Source: CAZYBU01 sp964645775 (lineage in GTDB: Bacteria > Spirochaetota > UBA4802 > UBA5550). From it: 64,000 bases of DNA. The number at the start of each line of letters is the position of its first letter. Position 1 is the stretch's first letter. The stretch is from NCBI GenBank assembly GCA_964645775.1, contig CAZYBU010000016.1:1-64000 (forward strand). The letters run 5' to 3'. The notes beneath the pieces were generated by a model. That model did not search any database. It was not told the DNA's origin and worked only from the letters and a program-made list of their open reading frames with translations. Positions 51,652-60,735 of this stretch are shown piece after piece. Position numbers and translations under genes: made by a program.

Positions 51652-52958
51652 GATTTCCTTTTCCTTACCCCTGTCAGGGACCGGATGATCTGGTCCGCCG
51701 CGTAGTAGCCGGTGGAAAGCGCGACACCTCCTCCCGATGCCTCGGCGACGGGATTATATCCTCCCAGTATAGAGCCGACCGCGAAGAGGTTCTTGACGAC
51801 TTTTCCGTCACCTGTCCTGGGATGAAGCCTGCCGTCCGTTTTCACGCCGTATTCCAAAAAAGGGTGGCCCCCCTCAGTGAAGAATCGCTCACTGTACCAG
51901 AGGCTCCTTTCCTCCGGGGCGTTTGTGATAAGGTCGAAGACCGGTTCGGTTATGGAGTGCGGGCCGGCCCGGAGACCGTTGCTGAAAAAGCTCCCGGTTG
52001 CCAGCACGTAATATCGGGCGTTGTGGCCCTCCCGGCCGTAGAGACGGGTGTGAATCTCTTTCACTTCCTGTTTTGAAATATTACCCCCTGTCACGCTGTC
52101 TCCCAGGGAGAACTCCCCGCCCAGGTTCATAAAACGGCTCCTCAGGGACTCATCCAGGCGAAGGCCCGGGATGGAGGGTGGAAGGCCGGGAAGTTCCATG
52201 ATGTAGAGTCCGGTCATCTCTTCCAGTTTTCGGTGGATCACCTGGTATTTGACTATTGAGATGAAGGCGGGCAGGGTGACGATGTCGGCCTTGCCTGCCT
52301 GTCTTTTGATCTCCTCGGCTATACGGGGAAGAAACCTGTCAGAATCGAATATGCGGGCCAGATCGATGGACCGGAATTCGTGAAGGTTCCGGTCCGTTTC
52401 CGCGTAATGGGGGAGATTGATGGTTCCGCTTGATATGTCATGCTTCTCCCAGTAAGGGTCCTTCTTCATGTTCTCAAGGGTCAATCCGGCGAAATAATCC
52501 CTGTACCCTTCAAATTCGAGAATGCGTATAGAGGCTCCCTGGTCCAGCAGGTCGCAGAGTTCGGGACGAAAAACGCTTCGCTGGGAAAGATAGGTCGGTT
52601 TACGGACCCCCATGGCCGTGAAACGAAAGTGGTTGTCCTCTTTCCATGAATGAAGCTCGAAGCCTCCCTCCTGGGATGAGTCCTGGATATATTTAAGGGC
52701 CTTTTTTACGGTCTGTAGACCCACATGCGCGTAGGGATGGTCCTTCTTCTTTTCGATAAGTTTTGGTATCGCTTCAAAGGGTCGCTTAACAACCTTTCCC
52801 CGGATGTCATAGCCGAGGAGATCGATAGATCCGGAAGAGAAGTGGAGGGAATTCATCCCTCCGGTGATGATTACGGTCCTCAGGCCCTCCTCGGCGCATC
52901 GTATCCCGCAGATAAGGCCGGCCGGTCCTCCGCCCAGAATACAGACATCGTACTTCAT
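51648..52958 (-). CDS. glpB: anaerobic glycerol-3-phosphate dehydrogenase subunit B
   Basis: 436-aa FAD/FMN-binding subunit. It has the dinucleotide motif DVCILGGGPAGLICGIRCAEEG, then FSSGSIDLLGY as in E. coli GlpB, and the C-terminal NLFAVGSILGGYNPVAEASGGGVALSTGYYAA. Overlaps of 4 bp with glpA and glpC show a tightly coupled operon. Confidence 0.94.
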   Translation of the reverse strand: MKYDVCILGGGPAGLICGIRCAEEGLRTVIITGGMNSLHFSSGSIDLLGYDIRGKVVKRPFEAIPKLIEKKKDHPYAHVGLQTVKKALKYIQDSSQEGGFELHSWKEDNHFRFTAMGVRKPTYLSQRSVFRPELCDLLDQGASIRILEFEGYRDYFAGLTLENMKKDPYWEKHDISSGTINLPHYAETDRNLHEFRSIDLARIFDSDRFLPRIAEEIKRQAGKADIVTLPAFISIVKYQVIHRKLEEMTGLYIMELPGLPPSIPGLRLDESLRSRFMNLGGEFSLGDSVTGGNISKQEVKEIHTRLYGREGHNARYYVLATGSFFSNGLRAGPHSITEPVFDLITNAPEERSLWYSERFFTEGGHPFLEYGVKTDGRLHPRTGDGKVVKNLFAVGSILGGYNPVAEASGGGVALSTGYYAADQIIRSLTGVRKRKS

Positions 52959-54667
52959 TTCTTTCCGCTCCCGCTTTTCTTCCCGGAGGTTTTCTTCTTT
53001 CCTCTGGATGAAGCCGCGGATGAATCTTTACCGGGGGCCTCCATGAGGTCGCTCAGGCCGAAGAGATTGGCGTAAATCCAGTAGGTAAATTCCGATTCAC
53101 GGAGACCGTCTCCCCATAGTACCGGTTTTATGCCGTGCCACCGTTCCTCCAAAAAGTTCTGGAGAAGCCTGGTCGGCTCCGTGGAACTTTCGGGACGGTA
53201 TTCAGCAAAGAGACCGGCGGAACGGTAGGCGCAAAGCTCTCCCTGGCAGGGCCCCATGCCGATGCGGGTTCTTCTCCTGAGGTCTATGATATCGTGAACG
53301 TTAAGGTGTTTCAGGGCGTATTCAACTTCACCCTCTGTTACCATCTCACATTCGCAGATGAGCCTGTAGTTCTTCTTGTCTTTTTTCAGTATGTTCTTTA
53401 CCCTCTGGCCGTGCCGGTAGAGGGTCGATCCGACCACGGAAGCGGGCAGGCCCGAGAACCGTTTCATGCTCTTCTGATGGGATATCGGCTCTTCCGAACC
53501 GGGAAGGGGATGGCGGTGAGTGGTGCAGGATGCCTTTATCCCCAGTTTGGACACGGCCAGGTCCGTGGTCATCTCGGCCATGAGACGGTAGGTCATGAGT
53601 TTGCCTCCCGAGATGGTGACGAATCCCTCCATGCCGTCCCGTTCCAGGTGATCGATGAGCACGATCCCACGGGAGATGTCCCTTCCCTGGGTCTCGCCTG
53701 AAACGGCTACCAGGGGGCGCACGCCGCTGTAGGCCCGGAGGACACGGGTCTTCTTTACGTTCGGTATCAGCTTCTCCCCGTCTTCAAGGAGAACGTCTAT
53801 CTCATCGTTGTCGATACGATAATTATCTATGTCCGCGTAATCCATCGGTCGGGAGGTGGTCCCGATGAGGGAGACGGTGTCCCCCGGAACGATGATATCG
53901 CCGTCCGCGGGCATGCGGCAGCGGTTGACCACCATGCCGTTTATCCGGTAATCGATGATCACCATGGCGCCCCGGGAGGGAAACATCTTTAATTCGATAC
54001 CGGCCATTTCGCATATTTTCTGGCCCCATACCCCGGAAGCGTTTATGATAATGTCGGCCCGTATCTCGAAGCTTCCTTCGCGGTTACGGCAGACAACTCC
54101 AAGGGCACGGTTTCCTTTGACAATGATCTCCGTCACCGCCGTGTGGGTGAAAACGCTGGCTCCCTGCTCCGTGGCGTCAAGGATGTTCGAGGCGGTAAGC
54201 CTGAAGGGGTCAATAGTCCCGTCAGGAACGGTTATGGCCTTCAATATGTCCGGGTTACAGTTGGGCTCGATGGAAAGGGCCTTTTTGGGACTAATCTCCC
54301 GGGCGTCTATGTCCGATATGCGGCATCCTTCCATGAGCTTGTCGTGATAGGTGGGATCGTCCTCGGGAAGGGATACGAAAAGACCGCCGGTGTCTTCCAC
54401 GCAGTGGCGCGCGATTTTTTTGAGTATACGGTTTTCCCGGATACATTCTCTCGCTGATTCCAGGTCCTTAACGGCGTACCGGCCTCCGGAGTGCAACAGG
54501 CCGTGGTTTCTTCCGGTTGTCCCGGAGGCTATGTCTTTCTCTTCGACGAGAATAGCCTTTATGCCCCGCAGGGAGAGATCGCGAAGGGTGCCGGCCCCGG
54601 TCGCTCCTCCTCCGATGACTACGGCGTCGGTTTTAATCCGTTTCATGATAGCATCGTCGCCCATCAA
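52955..54667 (-). CDS. glpA: anaerobic glycerol-3-phosphate dehydrogenase subunit A
   Basis: 570-aa catalytic FAD subunit oxidising glycerol-3-phosphate to DHAP. It has DAVVIGGGATGAGTLRDLSLRG, GTTGRNHGLLHSGGRYAV, VPDGTIDPFRLTASN and a C-terminal BFD-like [2Fe-2S] domain (CECEMVTEGEV...RRRTRIGMGPCQGELC), close to E. coli GlpA. A Lys/Ser-rich tail (last 20 residues) is extra. Starts at 54667 and 54646 are both possible, neither with a good ribosome binding site. Confidence 0.94.
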   Translation of the reverse strand: MMGDDAIMKRIKTDAVVIGGGATGAGTLRDLSLRGIKAILVEEKDIASGTTGRNHGLLHSGGRYAVKDLESARECIRENRILKKIARHCVEDTGGLFVSLPEDDPTYHDKLMEGCRISDIDAREISPKKALSIEPNCNPDILKAITVPDGTIDPFRLTASNILDATEQGASVFTHTAVTEIIVKGNRALGVVCRNREGSFEIRADIIINASGVWGQKICEMAGIELKMFPSRGAMVIIDYRINGMVVNRCRMPADGDIIVPGDTVSLIGTTSRPMDYADIDNYRIDNDEIDVLLEDGEKLIPNVKKTRVLRAYSGVRPLVAVSGETQGRDISRGIVLIDHLERDGMEGFVTISGGKLMTYRLMAEMTTDLAVSKLGIKASCTTHRHPLPGSEEPISHQKSMKRFSGLPASVVGSTLYRHGQRVKNILKKDKKNYRLICECEMVTEGEVEYALKHLNVHDIIDLRRRTRIGMGPCQGELCAYRSAGLFAEYRPESSTEPTRLLQNFLEERWHGIKPVLWGDGLRESEFTYWIYANLFGLSDLMEAPGKDSSAASSRGKKKTSGKKSGSGKK

Positions 54668-54740
54668 AGCGCTATGTCAACATCTTTTGACGGACCGCAT
54701 AAACATTGACAGCCTGAAATGTCCGGTAGAGAATATCACT

Positions 54741-55643
54741 ATGGGAAGGGAATATCCATCCTACCTCTCTCTTTACGAATCGGGGGAACTACGGAAGCGA
54801 ATCGACGCCCTGAAGGAGAAGATGGAGAGCTGTACCCTCTGTCCCCGCAGGTGCGGTTCCCGAAGGTTCGAGGGAGAAAGAGGTGAGTGCGGAAGCGGAT
54901 ATCTTCCCCGGGTCGCCTCATGGCACGCCCATCACGGCGAAGAACGGCCTCTCTCCGGGCGAAGGGGTTCAGGGACCATTTTCTTCTCGGGATGCAATCT
55001 CCACTGTGTCTTCTGCCAGAACTGCGATATCTCCCAGGAGGGGTATGGCCGGGAGATAAGCAGCGAGGAACTCGCCCGGGTCATGGTAAACCTCCAGGAG
55101 AGGGGATGTCATAACATCAATCTCGTGACACCCACTCATATCTCCTATCCGGCCCTCCGGGCCCTTGACCTTGCCGTGCCGATGGGGCTGCGACTCCCCC
55201 TTGTTTACAACACCGGAGGCTACGAGGAACCGGATGTTATCCGCCTCCTGGACGGGATAGTGGACATCTACATGCCGGACATGAAGTACATGGACAGCGA
55301 ACGGGCCCGGGAACTATCCGACGCCCCCGACTACGTGGAGAAGGCCATGGCCTCCCTGAGGGTCATGCATGACCAGGTAGGCGACCTGGAGGTGGGGCAG
55401 GATGGCGTTGCCCTCCGGGGTCTCCTTGTGCGACACCTCATGCTGCCGGGACAGGAGGAGGATACGGACCGGGTTATCGATTTTTGCTATTCCATCTCTC
55501 CCCGTACCTGCATCAATGTCATGGATCAGTACAGGCCCGCCTACCGGTCCCGGCACTATCCCGGCATGGGGCGCCATGTGGACCTGGAGTCCCACCGCCG
55601 TGCCCTGGAGAAGGCGAGGAGACTGGGACTTCGTATCTGCTGA
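54741..55643 (+). CDS. radical SAM protein of the PflA-like group
   Basis: 300-aa protein with the radical SAM cluster motif CNLHCVFCQN near residue 87, preceded by a Cys motif CTLCPRRCGSRR near residue 34 and followed by NLVTPTH and LPLVYNTGGYE. This is the architecture of the PflA-like proteins (COG1313) of unknown substrate that resemble pyruvate formate-lyase activases. ATG 54741 gives the family-like N-terminus (MGREYPSYLSLYESGELRKR). It is divergent from glpA with a 73-bp gap. Confidence 0.85.
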   Translation: MGREYPSYLSLYESGELRKRIDALKEKMESCTLCPRRCGSRRFEGERGECGSGYLPRVASWHAHHGEERPLSGRRGSGTIFFSGCNLHCVFCQNCDISQEGYGREISSEELARVMVNLQERGCHNINLVTPTHISYPALRALDLAVPMGLRLPLVYNTGGYEEPDVIRLLDGIVDIYMPDMKYMDSERARELSDAPDYVEKAMASLRVMHDQVGDLEVGQDGVALRGLLVRHLMLPGQEEDTDRVIDFCYSISPRTCINVMDQYRPAYRSRHYPGMGRHVDLESHRRALEKARRLGLRIC

Positions 55644-55689
55644 AAGGGGATAGTAATGTCATTCGAAACCTGAAGGGGAGAACCCGGTC

Positions 55690-55860
55690 CTACTCCCTCT
55701 TACCCAGGAGCCTGTCCCGTATGTATCGTTCCTCGTCTGAATAGACTTTTTCCGAGAAATCGACGATCTCCTCGAGCCAGGTAAGCTTCTCCGCAGGGGT
55801 AAGTTTCATGTACTCGATGATCTTTTCCCGTTCCAGGGTATATCGGAATTTATCACTCAT
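55690..55860 (-). CDS. small helical protein paired with a nucleotidyltransferase
   Basis: 56-aa protein (MSDKFRYTLEREK...) with the segment MKLTPAEKLTWLEEIVDF, a pattern seen in small proteins encoded next to nucleotidyltransferases. It overlaps the upstream nucleotidyltransferase gene by 8 bp. The pair may be a toxin-antitoxin-like unit, but this is inference. Confidence 0.55.
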   Translation of the reverse strand: MSDKFRYTLEREKIIEYMKLTPAEKLTWLEEIVDFSEKVYSDEERYIRDRLLGKRE

Positions 55861-56356
55861 GGAATTCTTCCCTGATTTTTTTTGCCTCTTCCAGTAAAGC
55901 CGCATCGCTCAGGTCCTGTTCCCTGCCGCTGCTTCGTTTGAGAAGGATGAGGTCGTCTATTGACAGTATGGGAACATTTACATCCTCTACCTGGAGCAAA
56001 CGCGCTCTCTCCATGATTTCTTCAAACTCCAGCGGATAGTCGATGATGATATCGACTACCCGCTGGTTCTTCTCACTGTGATAAAAGGAGAAGGCTTTCA
56101 TGTTCTTTTCCCGGATCCAGCTCTCCCTGACGAAAGGATCAGCCAGGTCCAGGGGATTCACAGGAATACGCGGAAGGTAGCCGATTTCCCCGAGCAGGGA
56201 ACTCATCCTGTCAATATTGTCCAGTTCCATGGAAATGACAATATCCAGGTCCATGGTAACCCGCGGTACGCCGTGAAGATTGACAGCCAGTCCTCCCACG
56301 ATACAGTACTCAATCTTCTCTTCTGAAAATCTTTTCAATACATCGAAGTAGTACAT
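55853..56356 (-). CDS. MNT/DUF6036-like nucleotidyltransferase
   Basis: 167-aa protein starting at MYYFDVLKRFSEEKIEY. It carries the minimal nucleotidyltransferase core CIVGGLAVNLHGVPRVTMDLDIVI (GG...R-T-x-D-x-D, catalytic acids) and a C-terminal ILSIDDLILLKRSSGREQDLSDAALL. Such proteins act as AMP- or nucleotide-transferring antitoxins/toxins (MNT or AbiEii groups). No strong ribosome binding site is seen; the longer reading frame upstream (to 56428) lacks one as well. Confidence 0.72.
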   Translation of the reverse strand: MYYFDVLKRFSEEKIEYCIVGGLAVNLHGVPRVTMDLDIVISMELDNIDRMSSLLGEIGYLPRIPVNPLDLADPFVRESWIREKNMKAFSFYHSEKNQRVVDIIIDYPLEFEEIMERARLLQVEDVNVPILSIDDLILLKRSSGREQDLSDAALLEEAKKIREEFHE

Positions 56357-56433
56357 ACCCAATGTATTGGATGTTCCGCGGGAAAAGGTCAAGCCGGTTT
56401 TACCGTCAGGCGGAAACCGACCCGGCACATCTA

Positions 56434-57522
56434 TCAGTGGGCCGGTTTAAAGACGTTCCCCGCGGCCATGCCCTTCAGGGTGCGGATGAGAACCACGCTC
56501 CATAGGAAAACCATGAGCATAACCGTGAAAAGGTAGATTACGTAAACGGACGGCCAGGCCGTAAGCTTCCAGGTAACGCCCGTGGCAACGCTCTGGGCCC
56601 CCAGGGGAAAGGTGAAGGCCCACCAGGAGAGGGCGTAGGGAAGCTCGATCTTTCGTATGTAGTAGGTGATGATAATAAGGGCCATGATAAACCACCAGAG
56701 GGAGAATCCCCAGTTCAAAAGGATTCCGATTCTCCCCACCGTATTGAATACCGTGGAATCGATTCCCGGGACTGCATGGTGATTGAAAAGGTGCATCATC
56801 TTGAAGAGAATGACCCCGATAATCGCCGTGGGTGCAACCCCGATAAAGAAGGTGGAAGCGAACCTTGATATAGGGAGTTCGTGATAGATGTAGCGATGAT
56901 AGACGGCCGAACCGACGAAAAGAAAAAGGAAGAACCCGACTCCCAGGCTGACCATGGAGAGGCCGAATGTCAGTTCATGGGTCGCGGGCATAATGCCGGC
57001 CAGCTCGAAACCGGCTACCGGTATTATAAGCTTTGATACGGGAGGAATATACCAGCCAAAATTGGCGTGGTGCAGCTCGATTTCCCTGTGCCTGAAAATA
57101 TGCGTGAGGATGATAAAACCGAAGAGATATATTCCGATTGAACCGACCAGCCAGAGGTAATAGGCGATCTGGTGAGAAAGATCGACTGAAAAAATAAGTC
57201 CGGGAAATTTCAGAAAATCGAGCGAGAGTACGATAAGTGAGATCGGCATGGTCGGAAAGAAATTGGACGCGATAGGGTGGTCGAAGTCTTTCTTCACCTG
57301 GTCAAAGAACATGAAAAACCTCAGGGTCCAGGGGATCATTGCCAGGATGAACATTATGATTGAAAGAAACACAAAGAAGATGACGATCATCTTTTTACCC
57401 GGAAAGTTCCCGAAGGATATTGCCAGCGGTATGACGGCAGTACCCATGACAGAAGCGAACCAGGCGGGATTAAAGTACCGGATGATGTCTGTGAATCCTG
57501 TTTTCGTTTCTGTTGTCTGCAT
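56434..57522 (-). CDS. TDT/SLAC1-family anion transporter
   Basis: 362-aa membrane protein with about ten helices, NPAWFASVMGTAVIPLAISF at the N-terminus and a repeated helix pattern of the tellurite-resistance/dicarboxylate transporter (TDT) and SLAC1 family. Substrates in the family include sulfite, malate and other anions, and the substrate here is not determinable. AAAAGGGGG lies upstream of the ATG. The divergent gap contains a CsoR-like operator. Confidence 0.82.
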   Translation of the reverse strand: MQTTETKTGFTDIIRYFNPAWFASVMGTAVIPLAISFGNFPGKKMIVIFFVFLSIIMFILAMIPWTLRFFMFFDQVKKDFDHPIASNFFPTMPISLIVLSLDFLKFPGLIFSVDLSHQIAYYLWLVGSIGIYLFGFIILTHIFRHREIELHHANFGWYIPPVSKLIIPVAGFELAGIMPATHELTFGLSMVSLGVGFFLFLFVGSAVYHRYIYHELPISRFASTFFIGVAPTAIIGVILFKMMHLFNHHAVPGIDSTVFNTVGRIGILLNWGFSLWWFIMALIIITYYIRKIELPYALSWWAFTFPLGAQSVATGVTWKLTAWPSVYVIYLFTVMLMVFLWSVVLIRTLKGMAAGNVFKPAH

Positions 57523-57678
57523 ACAAGCCCCCTTTTAATGCTTTTTCGAGCGTAGATCGGCTATTTTAAGCATTTAATGTAATAGTGGATGTACGTTAGA
57601 TTATACTAATACAGTCAAGGGAATTTTATCTTTTCCCATCTCTCGGGCGATAAAAAGTACGCCTTGAATACCCCAACA

Positions 57679-57696
57679 ATACCCCCTTGGGGGTAT
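57679..57696. promoter_or_regulatory. CsoR/CstR-like palindromic operator
   Basis: ATACCCCC-TT-GGGGGTAT is a perfect 8-bp dyad with a 2-bp centre. A half-site, ATACCCC, lies 12 bp upstream. The A-T-rich ends and C/G-tract are the hallmark of operators for CsoR/RcnR-type metal or sulfur sensors. A -10-like TATATT (57719-57724, preceded by TG) lies downstream for the plus-strand gene. The gap 57523-57838 otherwise holds no gene. Confidence 0.6.
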
Positions 57697-57838
57697 CCCC
57701 GGATTAGTCTTTCTGCTGTATATTAAACACAGTATTTAAAATGTTGAGATCAACCGGGAGGTCAGAGGTCATAAGAAAATTCATTGCGCGTCTCCAGGCA
57801 GAAGGCTTCATAACATGATACTAAGTAGGAGGTGCAAG

Positions 57839-58942
57839 ATGAAAAGACTGTTGGTTATACTGATAAGTCTATCCTTTATGACCTTCTGGGGATGCAAGAA
57901 GGCGGATACAGAGTCTGTCACGGACCTGGCTGACAGAACGGTGGAAGTGCCCAAAACTGTCAACCGGGTGGTTGCCGTTGGACCTTCCGCCCTCAGGTAT
58001 GTCATTTACCTTAAGTCTTTCGACAGGGTTGTGGGGATCGAGAGTTTCGAGAACCAGGTTTTTACCTCACGGGCTTATCACTATATTTATGACGTGAAGA
58101 AGCTGCCTGTTGTAGGCTACGGCGGTCCGGAGAGGCTGGAGCTTAAGCCGGATATTGAGGCCATCGAGGAAGTTAAGCCGGATCTCATTTTAGCCGGACA
58201 TATGGACGCGGAAGATGCTGATTCCCTCCAGGAGGCTACAGGAGTACCGGTCGTGGTTGTCAAGCTGGGACCCCGGTTCGGTCTCATTGGCGAGGAGTTC
58301 TTTACTTCCCTTGAGGTTGTCGGCAAGGTTCTGGACCGGGAACAGGAAGCGAAGGACGTAATCAGCTTCTATAAAGGGGTGCTTGATGATATCAGGAGGC
58401 GTATCCCGGAAGGGAAAAGAGCGCCTATGATTTACGCCGCGGTATTCTCATGCAGCGAACTCATGGATGCCTCTGCCGACAAGCCGGCCTTCGCTCCCCT
58501 TGATCTCCTGGCAATGGAGAACGGGGACCTGGGAAAAGGGAAAGGCGAAGACACTCTGGTTAACAAGAGGGAGCTCATGCAGATCATGCCGGACATGGTC
58601 CTCACGGACTGCATAGGCTGCACACAGGCGCCCGAGGAGTGCCAGAAGGCCATAGGTTTCCTGAAGAAGATGCAGACCTATCAGCAGAACAAGCTCATCA
58701 TGCTTCCTTTTGATCTTTATTCCGCGAACCTGAGCGCCGCCCTGGTAGATACCTACGCCTTCGGTAAGATCATGTACCCTGAAGGATTCAAGGACGTTGA
58801 TCTTCCCCAAAAGGGTGAGAAGATATACAGTGAGCTCATCGGAAAGGAAGGGCTTTACAAGCGCGTTGTTAAGGATTTCGGAATTCCGGGAAGCAAGCTT
58901 TCCCTGGAATGCAAAGAATACGAGAGGGTATTAAATTACTGA
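57839..58942 (+). CDS. periplasmic metal/corrinoid-binding lipoprotein (FecB/BtuF type)
   Basis: 367-aa ABC-transporter substrate-binding protein. Start at ATG 57839 with AGGAGG upstream. The lipobox is MTFWGC (Cys near residue 19). The type III binding fold shows NRVVAVGPSALRYVIYL, GYGGPERLELKPDIEAIEEVKPDLILAG and a long central helix. No permease or ATPase gene is adjacent. It is followed by a two-component system and nickel-enzyme maturation genes, so nickel or an iron/cobalamin complex are possible ligands. Confidence 0.8.
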   Translation: MKRLLVILISLSFMTFWGCKKADTESVTDLADRTVEVPKTVNRVVAVGPSALRYVIYLKSFDRVVGIESFENQVFTSRAYHYIYDVKKLPVVGYGGPERLELKPDIEAIEEVKPDLILAGHMDAEDADSLQEATGVPVVVVKLGPRFGLIGEEFFTSLEVVGKVLDREQEAKDVISFYKGVLDDIRRRIPEGKRAPMIYAAVFSCSELMDASADKPAFAPLDLLAMENGDLGKGKGEDTLVNKRELMQIMPDMVLTDCIGCTQAPEECQKAIGFLKKMQTYQQNKLIMLPFDLYSANLSAALVDTYAFGKIMYPEGFKDVDLPQKGEKIYSELIGKEGLYKRVVKDFGIPGSKLSLECKEYERVLNY

Positions 58943-59319
58943 TGATTCAGGTAGGGTGATGATATACATGAGTCATGGAGATAGAGCGAAAGCCTCATGC
59001 AGGGACCTCCCGCTCCGGGAGGTTCCGCATCTGGCTGTTATGAGTGAGTATATTTATTCAGCAAGTATTCCTGGAGACGCTTTTACGCGCGGAAAAAGAT
59101 GAATAGTCTCCCCGCCGCAGTAGGCGGGTGGATTAGAGATTCTTATGGAAGATAACGTTAAGGAATAATACTGATATGTATTATACTTTTCCGGACTTGC
59201 ATATTTTTCTCTTCTGATATAACGTGGTAAGAGGTGAGCAGAACAGTGAAATGATCAGGCCGGAATGAGCATGAAGGAGAGAGGCCAGACAGAGGGCCCG
59301 TGGCAAGGAGAAGGCTGAT
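58943..59319. other. structured 377-bp intergenic region
   Basis: The gap contains three strong hairpin elements. An 11-bp stem (59002-59012 with 59016-59026) has a 3-nt loop, GGAGAC (59073-59078) pairs with GTCTCC (59106-59111), and CCCGCC (59111-59116) pairs with GGCGGG (59123-59128). CATGAG (58968-58973) also has a complementary CTCATG about 20 bp downstream. There is no typical terminator T-run. A 44-codon frame at 58969-59103 lacks a ribosome binding site. It could be a leader RNA or small RNA. I do not recognise a known riboswitch class. Confidence 0.4.
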
Positions 59320-60735
59320 ATGGAACAGAAGATTCCGGAAACCGGCCAGGGAAAGAAGATGTCACATTTTGATGTGCTCCTCAGGGAGATGATCTGCGGC
59401 TTCATGCTTCTGACACGCAAGGAGGAGACCTGGATCATACAGGATTATAACCCGGCCATATCACGTTTAACCGGCCTTACGCAGGTTTCCCGGGGTTTCT
59501 CACTCTGCGATCTGTTTCCAGATTCCTGTTATCTTTTACTGGAGATGCTTGAAGAATCGGAACGTTCAGGTGAATCGGTAAACAGGGAAATTGAACTTCC
59601 CGAGATTAATGTTATTGGAAATGTAATAGCCTGCATGGTGGATGAAACCTCATCCAACCTGATCATTTACGACCTTACGGAAAAAGAGATGATCAGCCGG
59701 GACCTGCGGGAACGTAACAAGGAACTCAACTGCCTTTACCACCTTTCCCGGATCGTGGAAACACCTGGCGTCGGCATAACAGGTGTCCTTGAGAGAACCG
59801 TGGATATTCTGCCAGCCGGATTCAGATTCCCGGAAAAGACCGGCGTCTATGTCTACCTGGAAGGTCTTCCGCGCGAGAACAGGCTTTTTAACCCTGATGG
59901 TAAAATCATGGAACATCCAATCCAGGTCTTTGGAGGCAGGAGGGGAGTCCTCAGGATAAGCCTTCCTGATGAAGAGAACCTGATGTTCCTGGATGAGGAA
60001 CGGAAACTGGCGGAGGCCTTTGCCAGCCGCCTGGGCGTGATAATCGAAAAGATCAGGGACGAGGAGAGAATTCGTGAACTCTCTTCCCGGCTGATCGAAT
60101 CCCAGGAGAATGAACGCCGAAGGGTCGCCTGTGACCTTCACGACGGCCCTATCCAGACCATGCTCGTATCCAAAATTAATATCGCGGAGTATATCAAAGC
60201 AGGGGGTCGCTCGAATCCCCTTCTTGAACGGGGCCTTCAGCTCATGGATCGGGCGCTCTCCGATCTGCGGGAGGTATGCGATGATCTCTATCCCTCCGTA
60301 CTGGAGGATATCGGTATAAGCGCCGCGATAAACCGGTACTGCGAGAATTACCTGGAGCCAAACGGCATAGAGGTGATCAAGGAATTTTCCGTACCTTCAG
60401 ACTGTTCATCACACTACCAGGAGAACCTTTACCGCATATCCCAGGAGCTTCTTTCAAACGTGATGAAACACTCCGGCGCTGATACGGTCTACTACACTCT
60501 TACGATTACAAGAGATCCGGATGGCACCGGCATTTACCTTGAAGTAACAGATAACGGTCTCGGTTTTGATATTTCTGATTCGGCCTGTCAGGGGACAGGC
60601 CTCAGAAGCATCCAGTTCAGGGCCGAGGCCCTGGATTGTCGTTTTCATGTCATATCTGAAGAGGGCAATGGTGCCAGAGCTATAGTGACAAGCAGGAAGG
60701 ATTATGTACCCGATAAAGGTCTTTATAGCGGATGA
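59320..60735 (+). CDS. NarL-type sensor histidine kinase
   Basis: 471-aa cytoplasmic kinase without membrane segments. It has an N-terminal PAS-like part (about residues 15-130), a GAF-like middle (about 150-240), a HisKA_3 dimerisation domain with RRRVACDLHDGPIQTML (His near residue 272) and HATPase_c motifs (LYRISQELLSNVMKHSGA N-box, LEVTDNGLGFD G-box). AAGGAGAAGG precedes the ATG. The C-terminus overlaps the response regulator by 32 bp. Signal unknown. Confidence 0.92.
   Translation: MEQKIPETGQGKKMSHFDVLLREMICGFMLLTRKEETWIIQDYNPAISRLTGLTQVSRGFSLCDLFPDSCYLLLEMLEESERSGESVNREIELPEINVIGNVIACMVDETSSNLIIYDLTEKEMISRDLRERNKELNCLYHLSRIVETPGVGITGVLERTVDILPAGFRFPEKTGVYVYLEGLPRENRLFNPDGKIMEHPIQVFGGRRGVLRISLPDEENLMFLDEERKLAEAFASRLGVIIEKIRDEERIRELSSRLIESQENERRRVACDLHDGPIQTMLVSKINIAEYIKAGGRSNPLLERGLQLMDRALSDLREVCDDLYPSVLEDIGISAAINRYCENYLEPNGIEVIKEFSVPSDCSSHYQENLYRISQELLSNVMKHSGADTVYYTLTITRDPDGTGIYLEVTDNGLGFDISDSACQGTGLRSIQFRAEALDCRFHVISEEGNGARAIVTSRKDYVPDKGLYSG

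Noticed and set aside
58969..59103. 44-codon frame in the gap before the histidine kinase
   Set aside because: No ribosome binding site at proper distance, and the sequence is better explained by several hairpins.
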